Assembly: GCA_018350325.1 (NCBI GenBank)
Contig: JAEVLN010000022.1
Location: 1,195,105 to 1,259,104 of the forward strand
Reading direction: 5' to 3'
Length of the DNA stretch: 64,000 bases
Source: Globodera rostochiensis
Taxonomy: Eukaryota > Nematoda > Chromadorea > Rhabditida > Heteroderidae
A model generated the notes under the pieces. The model had not been told where the DNA came from and ran no database searches. It saw only the letters and a program-made list of their open reading frames with translations. Within the stretch, counting starts at the first letter, position 1. Every line of letters starts with the position of its first letter. Positions 46,101 through 57,911 of the stretch are shown here, piece by piece. The translations under genes were made by a program, and so were the position numbers.

Positions 46101-48558
46101 CCCCCGGCGCCCCATAAATCCGTTCATTCATTCACTCGTCGCCCGGCTCCATTCTCGCCCATAATCAATGCGCGCGCGCGCGCGTTTCTTTTTCTCCCCC
46201 CCCCCTCCCCCGCCTTTTTCCCCCTCTAAATCGGAAAGAAATAGAAAAAAAAGAAGAAAATTAAATGAATGAATTGGCTCTTCCTTTTGTCCTTTTGTCT
46301 TGCCGACCTATAAAATCAAATAAAATTGAGTTTTCATCGTATAAAATTTGTGTGTATTTGTGTTGTGCCCCCCCCCCCTCCCCCTCCCCCAAGGGGATTT
46401 GCTCTCTTTGATCTTTACCGGCGATTTTTTGACACCCAAATATTGTTGTTTTTGAGCTCTTTAAAAGGGTGATCAGAATGCTGAATGCTTGATTTTGATG
46501 TGATCAGTGTCTGCGTCCTTCTGTTCTCGTCTCCAATCAATTAGAATAATGGACGATTGATTAAGTCCATTGACTGGCCGGAACTCGGTTGTTTTTTTTT
46601 TTGTTTTTTTTTCGTTTTTTTCAAATTTTATTTACTTGGCCAATCGGTTAAACTTTGGCCCTGTTGAAAATTTTGGGGCGATCGCGTAGAGATACAATGA
46701 TCGCTGGATCACTCTGCTAAGCAAACAAAAATCGTCGACAACTTCAACTGCTTCTGCTTCTGCTGCTGCTGCTTCTGCATGGACGGGGGGTGGGAGAACA
46801 TTGATCGATGTGTTCGGCCGGTGCCCTCGGGCAATGGGCCCTAGGCAAACGCTGCGGGGGGAATAATGGCGGGTAAATGAATGCCCAAAGGGGTGGGGGG
46901 GGGGGGAGCGAAAAGCAATCGCAACTTCCGCTCAAAACTTTTGGCGGAAACTCTCCAGACAATGCGCAATGATTAACCGACGATCAATGACCAAGCTGAT
47001 GATGATGAGGAGGTGGAAGTAGTGGTGGAAGATGATCACACTCCAGTCGATGAAGAGCGGCAGCTGATCAAAGTGATCAACTTCCACACTCGCCGTCCGT
47101 CCGTCCCCATGCGTTCGTTCGTCGCCATGTCCATGTCCTGCTCCACCTCCTCCGACCACTTGATCATCATCCATCTTCATGATCATGCATTCCCCGTTCA
47201 TCTCCAGCAGCCCTCCCCCCCAAATGCATACGCTTCCCCCTTCATTATCATTACCGTCGTCCCCAACCCAACACATTTTTGCTCAGTTCGGCGATGTCAC
47301 ACAGCGGTCGTCCCCCTCCCCCTCCCCCCCCCCTCATCTCCTGCCATCCGCTGATCAGCCCCTGACGATGATCACCTTCATTTATCCAAAATTATTACAC
47401 CCTTTTCCCCCCCCCCCGCCTCGGGCGCCGTCCCCGTCCCCGCCCCCGTCCCCGGCCCCCCGGCCAACATTGATCTTCACTCGCCCCCCATGTAAAAAGT
47501 GCCCTCCGATTGGGTGGTGGTGCTGCTGCTGGTGATGGTGGTGGTTGCGCACCATTCCCTCCCCCCCCCCCCCCGACGACGACAACTGTCCCCAATCGTC
47601 CGTCCGTCCGTCCGTCCGTCCGTCGAACGACGAACGACGAAGGCATTTGGGCCAACATCGCCGGGGGCGACGAATGTGTAATTCTTGCTGCCTGCTGTGT
47701 CTCGATATGATCGGGCCCCATTCCGTCACAAAACTTCACGCCCAATTCACCCAATTCATTGCTCTCCCTCCGTTTGCACATTATATAAAATTGGGCTTGG
47801 AATGAATTTGCTCAAAATTAATTTAGTGCCTCAAACTTTGTGTCACTGTCACAAAGACTTTTGTGGCCTAGCGCCCAATTCATTCATTCATTTCAAATTC
47901 AAATTTTCATAAAGACAATGGCCAAAAGCCCTTAAAGGGATGCCATGGCCAAACAAAAATTGGGGGCAGATTAACGATGGCACAAAATTCACCGAATTGG
48001 CATTCTTTTTCCATGCATTTGCATCCCTCCAAATTCGTAGGACCAAAAACGGGAAAAAGCATTTTGGCACCCCCCGGGGGGATAAAATGTGACACGCGCC
48101 TTTCAAAAAGAGTTAAGGGGGGGGGATGAGGAACAAAATTTTTGTTTGCCATGTTTGGCATTGTGAGGGGGGCAAATGTGCCCGCGGGCGCAAAGTCCAT
48201 GTGCGCATTTCCGGCATGAACCAAAAATTTAAATTTTAATAAGCCCTCCGGGGCCTCGGCTCTGCCAACCAAAGAAAGGGGACGGAATTGCGTCATCGCT
48301 CCCGGCCCCCAAAGCGCCACGCGCTTTTTTTCCACCTTTCTCCCCTCGGGCGACAACCCACCCAACCAACCAAAAGTTGACCACCCCCCCCCCCACCCCC
48401 CATTTCCATCGTCACGCATTTTTGGACGAAATTCCACTTTTTCATTACAACAAAACATTACTAATTAATCTACAAAACATTACTAATTAATCTACAAAAC
48501 ATTACTAATTAATCTAATCTTTGCTTTTGTCCCCCCAAGACCAAAAGGTTTGTCGAGA
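43118..48558. other. Gene-poor 5.4-kb stretch
   Basis: No gene recognised. Contents: C/G runs (for example 43189-43206 and 45440-45456), the minisatellite at 43965-44385, an 83-bp near-duplication at 45101-45190 (ATCGGACAAAGTGATCAGAC), a (GC)n run near 46170-46184, C-rich blocks at 47320-47460, and three copies of AACATTACTAATTAATCTAC at 48450-48515 just before the carboxypeptidase start. The proximal 500 bases should hold its promoter. Confidence 0.6.
43965..44385. repeat. Minisatellite of GGCGAAGGCGTTCAAGGC units
   Basis: Roughly ten copies with two interleaved words: GCGAAGGC(G/C)TTCAAGGCAA and AAATT(G/T)CAGGAGATGGGCAG. Unit length varies (about 20, 40 and 70 bp), giving a nested structure. 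Long frames through it on both strands (rich in Ala/Phe/Lys) are repeat artefacts in my view; neighbouring codons are not conserved. Confidence 0.8.
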
Positions 48559-51500
48559 ATGTTGTTGAAGACGACAATGTTGTTGCGGATACAGCTTCAA
48601 CTCGTCGTCCTCTTCCTCTCCTATCAAATTCAATTCGTCACCGCACTGCTCAAGGCGGATGAAGAGGCAGCAACTGCAGGGTGTGTTGTGTTGTTGTTTT
48701 CATATACAAACATTTTGCTTTATTCCATGCCAATTACTGCTTCAGCAAGTTCCAAGTGTTGCGAATAGTGCCACAAAGACAGGACGAGTTGGCATTGCTG
48801 AGGACACTGTACAAAGTGGCACAAGAGTTTGAGGTCGTCACGGCATCAATTCCCCGAAAGTAAATAGCAAAATGCCAATGCCATTCAGTTGGACTTCTGG
48901 AAAGCACCAACTGACATCGGCGCATTCGTTGACGTGATGGTGCCGCCTGAGTTTGTCAACACGTTCAGCGACCTGCTCAACAAGCAGCACATCCAGTACA
49001 ACACAATCATTGAAGACGTCCAGAAGTACGTCTCGGACGGCGCGTGCCATAACCATCCATGAACAAAAATGCTTCAACACCAAATTTTCACAGTATGATT
49101 GTGCAACGGGAGAAGGCTGCCGGCGGACGGCATCAGCACGCGCACAAGGGAAACCTGAGCGAGTCCGTGCTGCTCAACCAGTTCAAGCTGTTCGGCAAAC
49201 GGATGCGTGACGATGCGTCATCAACCAGCTCACGAAACAAAGCTATTTTTGGATTTGGTAGGATTTGTGGATCCTCCCCGGCATTTAACGGCTCCTTCCC
49301 CATGACAATGCCCGATTCGAACATGCCATCCCTCTCACGGCATTTAAGTTGCTCCTTCCCATGACAATCCCCGCTTCGAATATGCCATCCCCGAAGAATC
49401 CCGTCTTGAAGGGTTACCCAAATGCCATCCCCAAAGGACCTTGAACCTACCTGTACATGCCGACCTTGAAGGGGGGTATCTCCAACTCCTGACATTTTTG
49501 GGCCTCACCACCGGTCGATGCCGCCCCCGGAGGGGTCGGGCAGGAACCCCTCGGAGCACAAGCAGTATTTTTGCAGGTGACTATCACTCGTATGATGAAA
49601 TTGTTCGCTGGTTGGAGGATGTGGAGCGCTTCTACCCGCAAATGGCACAAACATTTACCATTGGCACAACCTACGAGGGCCGATCCATTCGTGGCATAAA
49701 GGCACTAAACAATCGATAAACCCCGTCCCCCCACCCCTCCGGCATTTATTGTTTCTGTTTTTCCCCTCGGGCAGATTGGAAGTCCAATTTCGGACACCGG
49801 CAAACGCATCGTTTGGGTGGACGGAGGTAAAGCACATTTTCAAGACAAACAATGCGCAACACAACAGTTGTTTGATTTTCAGGAATGCATGCCAGAGAGG
49901 TTGGGGTTGGGCGTACTCCTTGGAGTCGTTGGGTAACGTCGAGGTCGAAACGGTTCCCTTTCTTCAGTGGGCTTCCGTTCACACCGCCCTTTGGTTCATC
50001 GAGCAGGTGATGAACATCGATCTGATCGATCGCCATTGATCAATCCAATTCCAAATTTTTTAGCTGATCGTGCAGTACGGAGTGGACCCACAGATCACGG
50101 CCTATGTAGACACGCTGAACTTCTATTTTGTGCCTGTGGCAAACCCCGACGGATTTGAGTGAGTCCATTCATTTTGAAAGCGTTCGGGCACAAACAAATA
50201 TATGCCGGAATTTTCTTGGCGCAAAAAATTACAAATTTAGCCAAATTTTCCGAGAATTTGGGTTCGACGACGACAATTTTTATGATTTTGAGTAGAGTTG
50301 GCCGGGACCGGGACTTTTGGGGAAAACCGGGACTCCAGTACCAAAATGGGAAAAATTAACATTTCAGTACCATTCCCGGTCGGTCTCGGCCAACTCTACC
50401 CCAGGACCGGGACTGGAAGAATTCCCGGTCAAAAAAGCCCCCGGGACTAATGGACAAAAAAATGATTGGTAAAAAACCGGGACCATAAAAAGGGAGTTTT
50501 GAAGGAATTTTGAAAAACCGGGACAAAAATTTCCAGTACCAAAATGGAACAAATTGATATTTCAGTACCATTCCCGAATGCCGGCCAACTCTAATTTTGG
50601 GCGCTCAATTTTTGCTATTTTTTTGGCGTTCAATTTTTCGCTCTGAATTGTCCAAAACTGATGACTGAGACTGATTCGCTGGCTCTCTCATGGACAGATA
50701 CTCGCGCTCGGATGTGAACCCGCAGACGCGCTTTTGGCGCAAAAATCGTGGCGCTCAAGTGTGCAAGAAGGACAGATGGAGGCGTGAACGCTGCTGCGGC
50801 GGTGTGGACCTTAACAGAAACTTCGACTTCCACTGGGGAGGCGAGTTGTGGCGATCAACAACACCAACATGGTTCATCACCATCCAAAAATTTGTTTTTG
50901 CAGAAACGGGCTCCAGCTCCGACATGTGCTCCGACATTTACCAGGGGTCCGTCTCCACAACCATGGGCATCCTGAAACATTTGTCCCCGTTTCAGAGCCT
51001 ACGCGTTCAGTGAGCCCGAATCGCGTGCAATCCGTGACAAAATGCTTTCACCTGAACTGTTCGGCAAGGTGGACGCGTTCCTCACACTGCACACATATTC
51101 ACAAATGTGGTCAGTTTTGGGGCTGCAGGTTCCCTACTGAGCAGAACCTTCTACTCCCCCACCAGCAGGGATGTAACCGGATGCCCGGATTCCGGACATT
51201 TTTGGGTCCGGTATGCCCCGGATTCCGGACATCTTTGGGTCCGGCATGCCGGATTCCGGACACTTTTGGGAGCCGGCATGCCGGATTCCGGACACTTTTG
51301 GGAGCCGGCATGCCGGATTCCGGACATCTTTGGGTCCGGTATGCCGGATTCCGGACACTTTTGGGAGCCGGCATGCCGGATTCCGGACACTTTTGGGAGC
51401 CGGCATGCCGGATTCCGAACTTTTTGGCACCCGGTTACATCCCTATTTCCCGCCCTTCCATTTCTCCCACCCCGTCTCACTAACCATCTCCCGCCCATTC

Positions 51501-52977
51501 ACAGGATCCATCCCTTCAACCACGAGCGCAAGTCGTTCCCCAACGACATAGAAGACTTGGTCTGTCTGTGTGTGATTACTGATCAGATCACTCTGATCAG
51601 CAGCAAAATGCCAATTTTGACCTCTCAACAAATTTTGTTTAGCAAGAAGTTGGTCGCCGCGGTGTGCGTGCCCTGGAGCAAGTGTACGGCACGCGCTATC
51701 GTTTTGGCACCGGCGCTGACATACTGTACCCATCAGCCGGCGGGCAAGTTTTGCCAAACGCTTCACACATTTTCTGTGCTCAGACAGCGCGACACCCATT
51801 TTTTTTTATAGTTCGGATGATTGGGCAAAATCGAAGGCGGGCGTGAAGTACGTGTACTTGTTGGAGTTGAGGCCCGGCGAGGAGGAATGGGTGAGGGGGG
51901 AGGGCATGGAATTGGAGTTCAAAATGGGCTGAAATTGAACGCTTTTGGGAACCGTTTGATTCACGGATGTAACCGGACGATGTCTGGAAACCGGAATTCC
52001 GGACCCAAAAGTGTCCGGAAACCGGAATCCTGGACCCAAAAATGCCCGGAAACCGGAATCCCGGACCCAAAAATGCCCGGAAACCGGAATTCCGGACCCA
52101 AAAATGTCCGGAAATCCGGTTACATCCCTGGTTTAAATGTGCCAGAGAAGCATTCACATGGTGGCATTGCTGTAGACTGACAGTGCCCCCCAAATTTCAG
52201 GACGGTTTCCTGTTGGACCGGCGCCAGCTGATCCCGACCGGTCGCGAGACGTGGGAGGGCGTCAAAGTCGGCATTTTCATTTCCCATCCCCGGCGGCATT
52301 TTAAAAAACAAAATGTCAGGTTGTTATTGACGCGGTGATGAAGCGTGCCAAAGAGCTGCAGCCATGGCGTGTTCCGGTCGCCACAACGACCACAGCAGCC
52401 GCCCCGCTGCCCCAGCGACCGCCGCCTGCCGTCGCTGTGACCCCTCCGGCGTCGCCGCCCCGCGCCGTTTTGCCCGACGTGCCGGTACAAACTTTGCCAG
52501 CAACCGCAGCACGATTGGTCTGTGGTGGTCGTTAGAGTTGGAGTTGGGCACGGGGGTTGTACTGTACTTACCCATAAAGCACATTTGTTTGATTGAGGGT
52601 TTGAAATTCCGCTAAATCGATTATCCCCTCGGGGGGGGGGGTTGTACTGTACTTACCGTAAAGCACATTTGTTTGATTGAGGGTTGAAATTCCGCTAGGT
52701 ACACTTACCCATGAAGCACATTTGTTTGATTGAGGGTTTGAAATTCCGCTAAATCGATTATCCCCTGTGGGGAGGGGGGTTGGGACAATTAAAATTGCAT
52801 CAATTTTTCCATCCACAGCAGAACTTTGTGCCGTCTCCGAGTGAGTTCCAGCAGAAGAGCCGTCGGGTGGACAGTTCAGCGGACAACAGCCAACAGGCGT
52901 CCACACTCAGACAGGCAAACAACTCATTCATTCATTGGATGAAGCCGAGCCGAACCGGGCCAAATTTTGTCGGTTAA
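48559..52977 (+). CDS. Secreted M14 zinc carboxypeptidase
   Basis: Metallo-carboxypeptidase (A/B type) made as a secreted zymogen. Exons: 48559-48680, 48746-48833, 48889-49025, 49094-49257, 49577-49701, 49775-49826, 49883-49899, 49968-50006, 50064-50158, 50698-50840, 50904-50946, 50996-51109, 51505-51559, 51643-51743, 51812-51890, 52201-52266, 52320-52517, 52819-52977. Signal peptide (LQLVVLFLSYQIQFVTA), propeptide (FQVLRIVPQ to IIEDVQ), then GDYHSYDEIVRWLED. All catalytic elements are present: zinc ligands in GMHAREW and LTLHTYS, substrate Asn-Arg in GGVDLNRNFDFHWGE, Tyr in ILYPSAGGSDDWA, and catalytic Glu in LLELRPGEEEW. Three introns (donors 49702, 50841, 51744) need GC-AG splicing to keep these motifs. 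The tail is Pro/Thr/Ala-rich. The last exon is uncertain; a further exon near 53218-53390 is possible. Closest by memory: the SURO-1 class of cuticle-related nematode enzymes. Confidence 0.93.
50293..50593. mobile_element. hAT-type element, nested or duplicated
   Basis: The ends are TAGAGTTGGCCGG and CCGGCCAACTCTA. Flanks ATTTTGAG (50285-50292) and ATTTTGGG (50594-50601) match at 7 of 8. A second right end (GGCCAACTCTA, near 50399) lies inside, so the element carries an internal partial copy. The interior repeats ACCGGGAC and AGTACCAAAATGG / TTTCAGTACCATTCCCGG. It is in a carboxypeptidase intron (50159-50697). Confidence 0.75.
51166..51445. mobile_element. hAT-type element with iterated GGATTCCGGACA interior
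   Basis: It starts CAGGGATGTAACCGG and ends CCGGTTACATCCCTA. The interior has about eight copies of a near-33-bp unit with GCCGGCATGCCGGATTCCGG and ACACTTTTGGGA. Flanking octamers (CCCACCAG, TTTCCCGC) do not match, so the target duplication is lost. It lies in a carboxypeptidase intron and shares ends with the element at 51962. Confidence 0.65.
51962..52130. mobile_element. hAT-type element, same family as 51166-51445
   Basis: It starts CACGGATGTAACCGG (one change from CAGGG) and ends CCGGTTACATCCCTG. Flanks GTTTGATT (51954-51961) and GTTTAAAT (52131-52138) agree at 6 of 8. The interior repeats GGAAACCGGAATCCCGGACCC. It lies in a different intron of the same gene. Confidence 0.65.
52540..52785. 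repeat. Three-copy tandem duplication in a carboxypeptidase intron
   Basis: The unit runs through GGGGGTTGTACTGTACTTAC, AAAGCACATTTGTTTGATTG and GAAATTCCGCTAAATCGATT, then CCCCT. The middle copy lacks part of the end. It is in the intron 52518-52818. Confidence 0.75.
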
Positions 52978-52998
52978 TTAACCAAACCGGACTGTAAA

Positions 52999-53139
52999 AT
53001 ACCGTAAATTCCTAAAATGGAGCCCCCCCCCCCGGGGGGCTCTATTGTTCAACCACCCCAAAAAGGGGGGTGGACTTTATTTTTGGGGGGGGGGGCTTTA
53101 TTTTAAGGGGGGGGGGCTTTATTTTAGGAAATACGGTAT
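52999..53139. mobile_element. MITE with ATACCGTA...TACGGTAT ends
   Basis: Inverted ends ATACCGTAAATTCCTAAAAT and ATTTTAGGAAATACGGTAT enclose G/C runs and copies of GGGGGGCTTTATTTTA. The outermost TA could be a TA target duplication, but that cannot be separated from the palindromic end. It lies just after the carboxypeptidase stop. Confidence 0.6.
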
Positions 53140-53447
53140 GGCTTCGATTCAAATAATGTGCCAATGAATGGAGAGGGCACCGCTTAACAAACAATTCGTC
53201 CGTCCCCCTCACCGACAGACACCCAATTCAGGCACTTCACATGCGATTGGCACGGTTGCGCCAGAGTCAGTTGGAAGCAAAGCGAGAGTTCGAGCGGAAT
53301 ATGCAAGCGAAGAGTCAGTGGGGGCCTATTTTCCTATGGTGTTCAAAGAAGCCCCCGGGGGTTATATGACGGCAAAATTTTGGGCCTGAAACGACGGGAA
53401 CGAAACGACCGACCCTCCCCCTCCACTTTGCCCCGGGGTTTGGCCAC

Positions 53448-53613
53448 TAGAGCCCGGACAGGATCTGCATCCAGACCAGGATTTTCCAGGACTCCTGATC
53501 CGGAATCCTGGTATTTTCGTCGAAGCACCAGGATCAGGATATCCTGGAATAAATCCTGATCCAGGTCATTTCCAAAATCCAGGTCCGGGAATTTTTCAAA
53601 ATTCCGGGCTCTA
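53448..53613. mobile_element. hAT-type MITE with perfect 8-bp duplication
   Basis: The ends TAGAGCCCGG and CCGGGCTCTA are identical to those of the element at 283-522. Flanking octamers TTGGCCAC (53440-53447 and 53614-53621) are identical. The interior differs completely: CCAGGATTTTCCAGGA and ATCAGGATATCCTGG words instead of TCTCGAGA. Confidence 0.85.
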
Positions 53614-54448
53614 TTGGCCACAGCTCCGCTCCAGCTCTTGGAGCAGAGTTGGCTCCGAATCCCGCGCAGCAGCAGCGCTGTTCCTAGCGGAGTTGTGGTC
53701 AAGATGCCGGGTCCCGGGCCGCCGTACTCGCCCAACACGACGGCAAAAGAATAATTTCCTTAAAGACCGTTCCGATTTAAGCGAACGCCGCTTCCCAGCA
53801 GTCGTCTTCGTCATGCTTTGACCGGTCCCCCTGGTGAGTTGATGAACCCGTCCCAACCCAAAGCCTCCCCCCCCCGTCATGTTGAAGGTGTTCGGGATGG
53901 ATCCAGTCCTCCCCGCTGATTTGCCGCACGTCGTCCATTTACATGCGCCAAGACTGTTCCAAATCGTGCGGCTTCTGCACTTAAAGCGCAACGGGCGGCC
54001 AATCAATCGGTCGCCGAGCAAAAAAGAAAAAGATCTCATCTCATCGTCAGACTGAAATCTTCGGAATGAAAAGATATTATCGCTTAAAAACAACTTCAAC
54101 ATTTACAATATATACTTAATTAACACCGTTTTTTTTATTGTCATCATCTCATCCCGTATTTTAAAATTTTTCCAATTAACCAAAATTGGGTCATGAAAAT
54201 GAATAAAAATATTACTTTATCGATGGGTTTGGGGGTTGGCTTTCAGTGTATTTTGGGGTTTCCGATTTTCATGATGGTGAATTTTTTTTTGGATTTTTGG
54301 CCCAACAGAATATTTATTGACTTTTTAATTTGGGTCAACACTTTTTTGGCCTAAAATTTGAGCAGTCTGATTCTGTGGCCCAACTCTATCTCTCACAACT
54401 CTCACAAATTGATGAAGCATCAAATTGAATAATTAATTAATATACATT

Positions 54449-57357
54449 TTATTGATTGAACGCATCGTTGTGGGGAAAAATAGGGGTGGACAAATTTGTA
54501 CGGCTTGGGCCAACAAGACTTTGTTTGGGGAGTGTATCATCATCATCAAAGGCCTCATCGAATTCGGCCAACGACATGCCGTCGGTGTCAATGTTCTCCA
54601 ACACTTTGGACGGTCGTCTGCACATTAAATTAAATATTTAATTTTGTTTTTGTGCCAAATATTGCCCCGCCGCACATGTATTGTGGAGGGAACGGATACG
54701 GTTGATTGGCCAGCACTTCCAATGGCTTCGGCTCCCGGAAGTCGTACAAAAACAAGCCGGGCAATCTGTCAACAAATGTTGATTAAGCGGTGTGTACATT
54801 TTTATATTGGAAGCCGGACACGAACCGGACCAACTAAAATTTTGAAGGCCTAATTTTGGTTTTTGAACTGCTCCATCACGCGCTCTCGCGCCCAGACACC
54901 CGACACGGAGCAGTACAAACCCCCCGACCCCCCCCCCCGCCCGCCTCCAACTTCACAACTCACTCGCGACACTGCTTTTCATAATACACGGCAATGGCGG
55001 CCAATTCTTCCATGCTCAGACGCATCACCATGCCCTCCTTGTCAAGGCCGCAGTGTCTAAAAAACTTTTATTTATATTTAAATCCCGAGAAACGGAAACT
55101 GCCCGCCCGCAAATTATAGTAATTGACGCACTTCAACAAATCGTACGCCAATTGCAGCGACAATTCCTTCGGGTAAAGCAATTGGACGACTTTGAGGAGA
55201 AAGCGCCGTTTCATGTGGAACAGCACCCGAAACACTTTGTCCGCCAGCTGTTGCACAAAAGAGGGACGGGACTGATCGTTTTTGGGGGGGGGGGGGGTCA
55301 CAAAATTTGGGTGGGTCGACGGACTACGAACTGAACAATCCGTTGCCAGCCACCCCCATTCCTTCATCAGACAATCAATCGCTCAATGATGCTGATTAGG
55401 GTTGGACAAACCCCGGGTTATCCGGGACCGGTATCCGGGTGTTTTTGGAAATGTAGAATTATCCGGGTCTTGGACCAACCCAGCCTTACCCGGTATTCGG
55501 GCGGATATCCGGGTGTTTTTGAGCTATCCGGTATCCGGGGGACCCGGATAATATCCGGTTTTGTCCAACCCGATCATTACACAAACAAGCAATCGATTTT
55601 TGTTGTCAAGAATTTTGATCAACAATTTCTTGCTTATTAGACAAATTAACATTTTTCTGCGTCGATCAAATTGTCTACGAGCAAAATCGGTGGAATGCAC
55701 CGGAGGGGCAGGGGACGTCAAACTCACCACGTAAGCGGTGGGTATTTGTGGCTCCAACCGTGGCACAAATTGCACAACTGACACGTTGACGCGCGGCCTT
55801 GGAGTGAAGCATATGCCTGTTAAATGAATGTTATTAGAGGTTGAGATTATTCGAAGCTCACAAATTAGAAAACAAAACCAAAAATGTCACATTTAATATA
55901 TATATTTGTGCATTTTGTTGCGCACCGACCGGGAATTTCGAAAAGAATCCGAGGTTTGGTCAAATTTTGGCATGTCACACCGATGCGCGAACGAAACGCG
56001 GTGTCCTAAAAGAGAAAAATGCCGAAATTGCAGTGCCAATGAAAATGGCCCCGCCGGGGGCCAACCGCTAAGCCAACAACGCGCTTTGCCACTTCCGACT
56101 GGAGCGTAAATGTGAGCGGCACGCGGCCAAACGCAAAGGGACCGCGCTGAACGGACATTTCCCTCAAATACCTTAAGGGTTTTGTTGTTGTTTTAAAAAC
56201 AAAAAAGTTGAAAAATGACTGAAACTGAACTGAATGTGTATATTTTTGCTCACTTTATAATCAACGGAGTGGCAATGTGAAAGGGCAAATTGCCGATGAT
56301 GTGAAATGGCGGTTGTCTCTGCAATTTACGAACATTTTGTCTGTGCCAACAACACGTTCGAGCCGTTCATGCCGTCTGAATTGCTTACCTCATGCCAGGA
56401 ACATTTCGATGCACCGGCATCCGTCCAAATCTGCTCAACATCCAACTTCAGAATGTTGCTCATGTGCATGTGCATGCGATCGTCCGCACGTCGGCTCAGA
56501 TGCTAATTTGTAAGTAATTGTTCAAATATTAAAATGGAATTGATTATAAATTCGATGTTCCAATTGTAAAAAATTGTTAAAATGACAATAGTTGTAAGTT
56601 TTTGCCATTTTAAAAATATTGTCATAAAATTGACTTTTAAAAACTTTGGACATACTTCCAATGACGGCCTAAATTGTCTGTCAATTTCGACCACGTCCAA
56701 CCGCCTGCATGGATGTTCAATGATGGCTAAATCGGGGGGAGGAACAGCAACAACAATTAGAAATTAATTGATTTATTTGGCCAGAAAAGCACGCACCCCG
56801 CGTGATTCCGCCAGGGCCCGGCCCAACTTCCAGCACAAACGCGTCCGACATGTCGCCGACCTTCTTGCAAATCTGAAACTTGTACACGGGTTGTGTTGCT
56901 TAATGATCAATTTTTGGGATGGCAAAATTCCGATGCCTGTTTTAGGGGGGAGGAGGTCGAACGCCCCTTCCTCAACCCTCTGATGCACCAGAAACAGAAC
57001 CAAATCGCATCGAGCCCGGTCGAAATGGAGGCCAGATTTGGATTCTACGCCCTCCTAAAACCTATAGAAACTTAAAGCCAAATTTTTTTTTGAAAAATGG
57101 GGGGGAGGGTCAGCTATAGACCTGGTGATCCGGATTAGAATTTAGGGTTGCCGCTACACCTCAGTTCACAATTCCGTTTAAAAACAACGGATTCTCATCG
57201 GACACACACCCACCTTCCTCGTCAAATTCATGTCCATTAGGTAACTCTGACTAAGCGCTTTTGTCGCATTCAATCGGTACATATAAATGAAGTCACGGAG
57301 TGAGGGCAGCGGTGGAAAACGCGGCGCCGCTGCCTTCACAGCCAAAGATGAAGCCAT
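54449..57357 (-). CDS. tfbm-1: Mitochondrial rRNA dimethyladenosine transferase 1 (TFB1M)
   Basis: SAM-dependent enzyme that dimethylates two adenines in the mitochondrial small-subunit rRNA hairpin. Exons: 57214-57357, 56797-56872, 56656-56726, 56389-56502, 56254-56318, 56078-56162, 55930-56005, 55728-55816, 55132-55271, 54964-55056, 54676-54765, 54449-54617; 403 residues, all GT-AG. Motifs in order: PPLPSLRDFIYMYRLNATKA and LSQSYLMDMNLTRK (family N-terminus), VLEVGPGPGGITR (SAM motif I), RLDVVEIDRQFRPSLE, FHIIGNLPFHIATPLIIK (NLPF motif IV), GPFAFGRVPLTFTLQSEVAK, CFTPRPRVNVSVVQF and FRVLFHMKRRFL. The C-terminal extension has LFLYDFREP, then an acidic DEAFDDDD. An acceptor (CTTTTTAG) about 65 nt before the ATG suits trans-splicing downstream of guk-1. 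Identity very secure. Confidence 0.96.
55397..55573. mobile_element. hAT-type element, decayed
   Basis: It starts TAGGGTTGGACAAA and ends TTTTGTCCAACCC followed by GA in place of TA. The interior repeats TATCCGGGTGTTTTTG and GACCCGGATA. No matching flanking octamers. It lies in the tfbm-1 intron 55272-55727. Confidence 0.55.
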
Positions 57358-57911
57358 TGCCGCAGGCAGCTCTTCAAAATTAGCTTAAAAAGCAATGTGC
57401 AACTAAAAAGCCGTGTGTCCGTGCATAACTTAATAATGACACGAACAAATTGAGACTGGAATTTAACGCCTCTGAAGACACAAAAAAATCAAAATTAATT
57501 CAATGGCAAAAAGAAAAAGCGCTTTTTTGTCACAACAAAATCAGAGTGATGATACAATACAACAAACTTGTTTTGGCTTACAATACAAAAAAAACATAAT
57601 GTTTTGGTGGGTGCACAAGATGCATAATTATAAAAATTAGAAACCAATTAAGAGAAATATATGGGGAACACAAAACAGTGAATAGGAATAGGATAGGATA
57701 AATGAGAGGACACTAACAAAACAGGCCTTTTGGGACAGAAAAATGGGAAGACAGATCACACAACAACAACAACAAGAACAGAAAAGCTCAACAAATGTAA
57801 ACCGAGAGGAGGAAGGAATGTGTTTTTTGTATTGCTCTATTTTTTGGGGGATGAGTAAAGCAATTCATGAAACCAATAATATTAATTTGTACTTCAACTG
57901 CGCAGCATGCA
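57358..57911. other. Intercistronic gap guk-1 to tfbm-1
   Basis: Both genes read leftward across 554 bp. The gap is AT-rich with an A-rich, CAACAACAA-containing part near the guk-1 stop. A splice acceptor CTTTTTAG sits upstream of the tfbm-1 ATG. Operon transcription with spliced-leader addition is possible; the gap is longer than the usual 100 bp. Confidence 0.55.

Larger units (their letters stand above)
52978..54448. other. Intergenic between convergent genes
   Basis: It lies between the carboxypeptidase stop (+) and the tfbm-1 stop (-). It carries two inverted-repeat elements (52999-53139 and 53448-53613). An open frame at 53218-53390 follows an acceptor (CCGACAG) and could be a C-terminal exon of the carboxypeptidase in either of two phases; neither looks conserved. 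54100-54450 is AT-rich. Confidence 0.6.
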
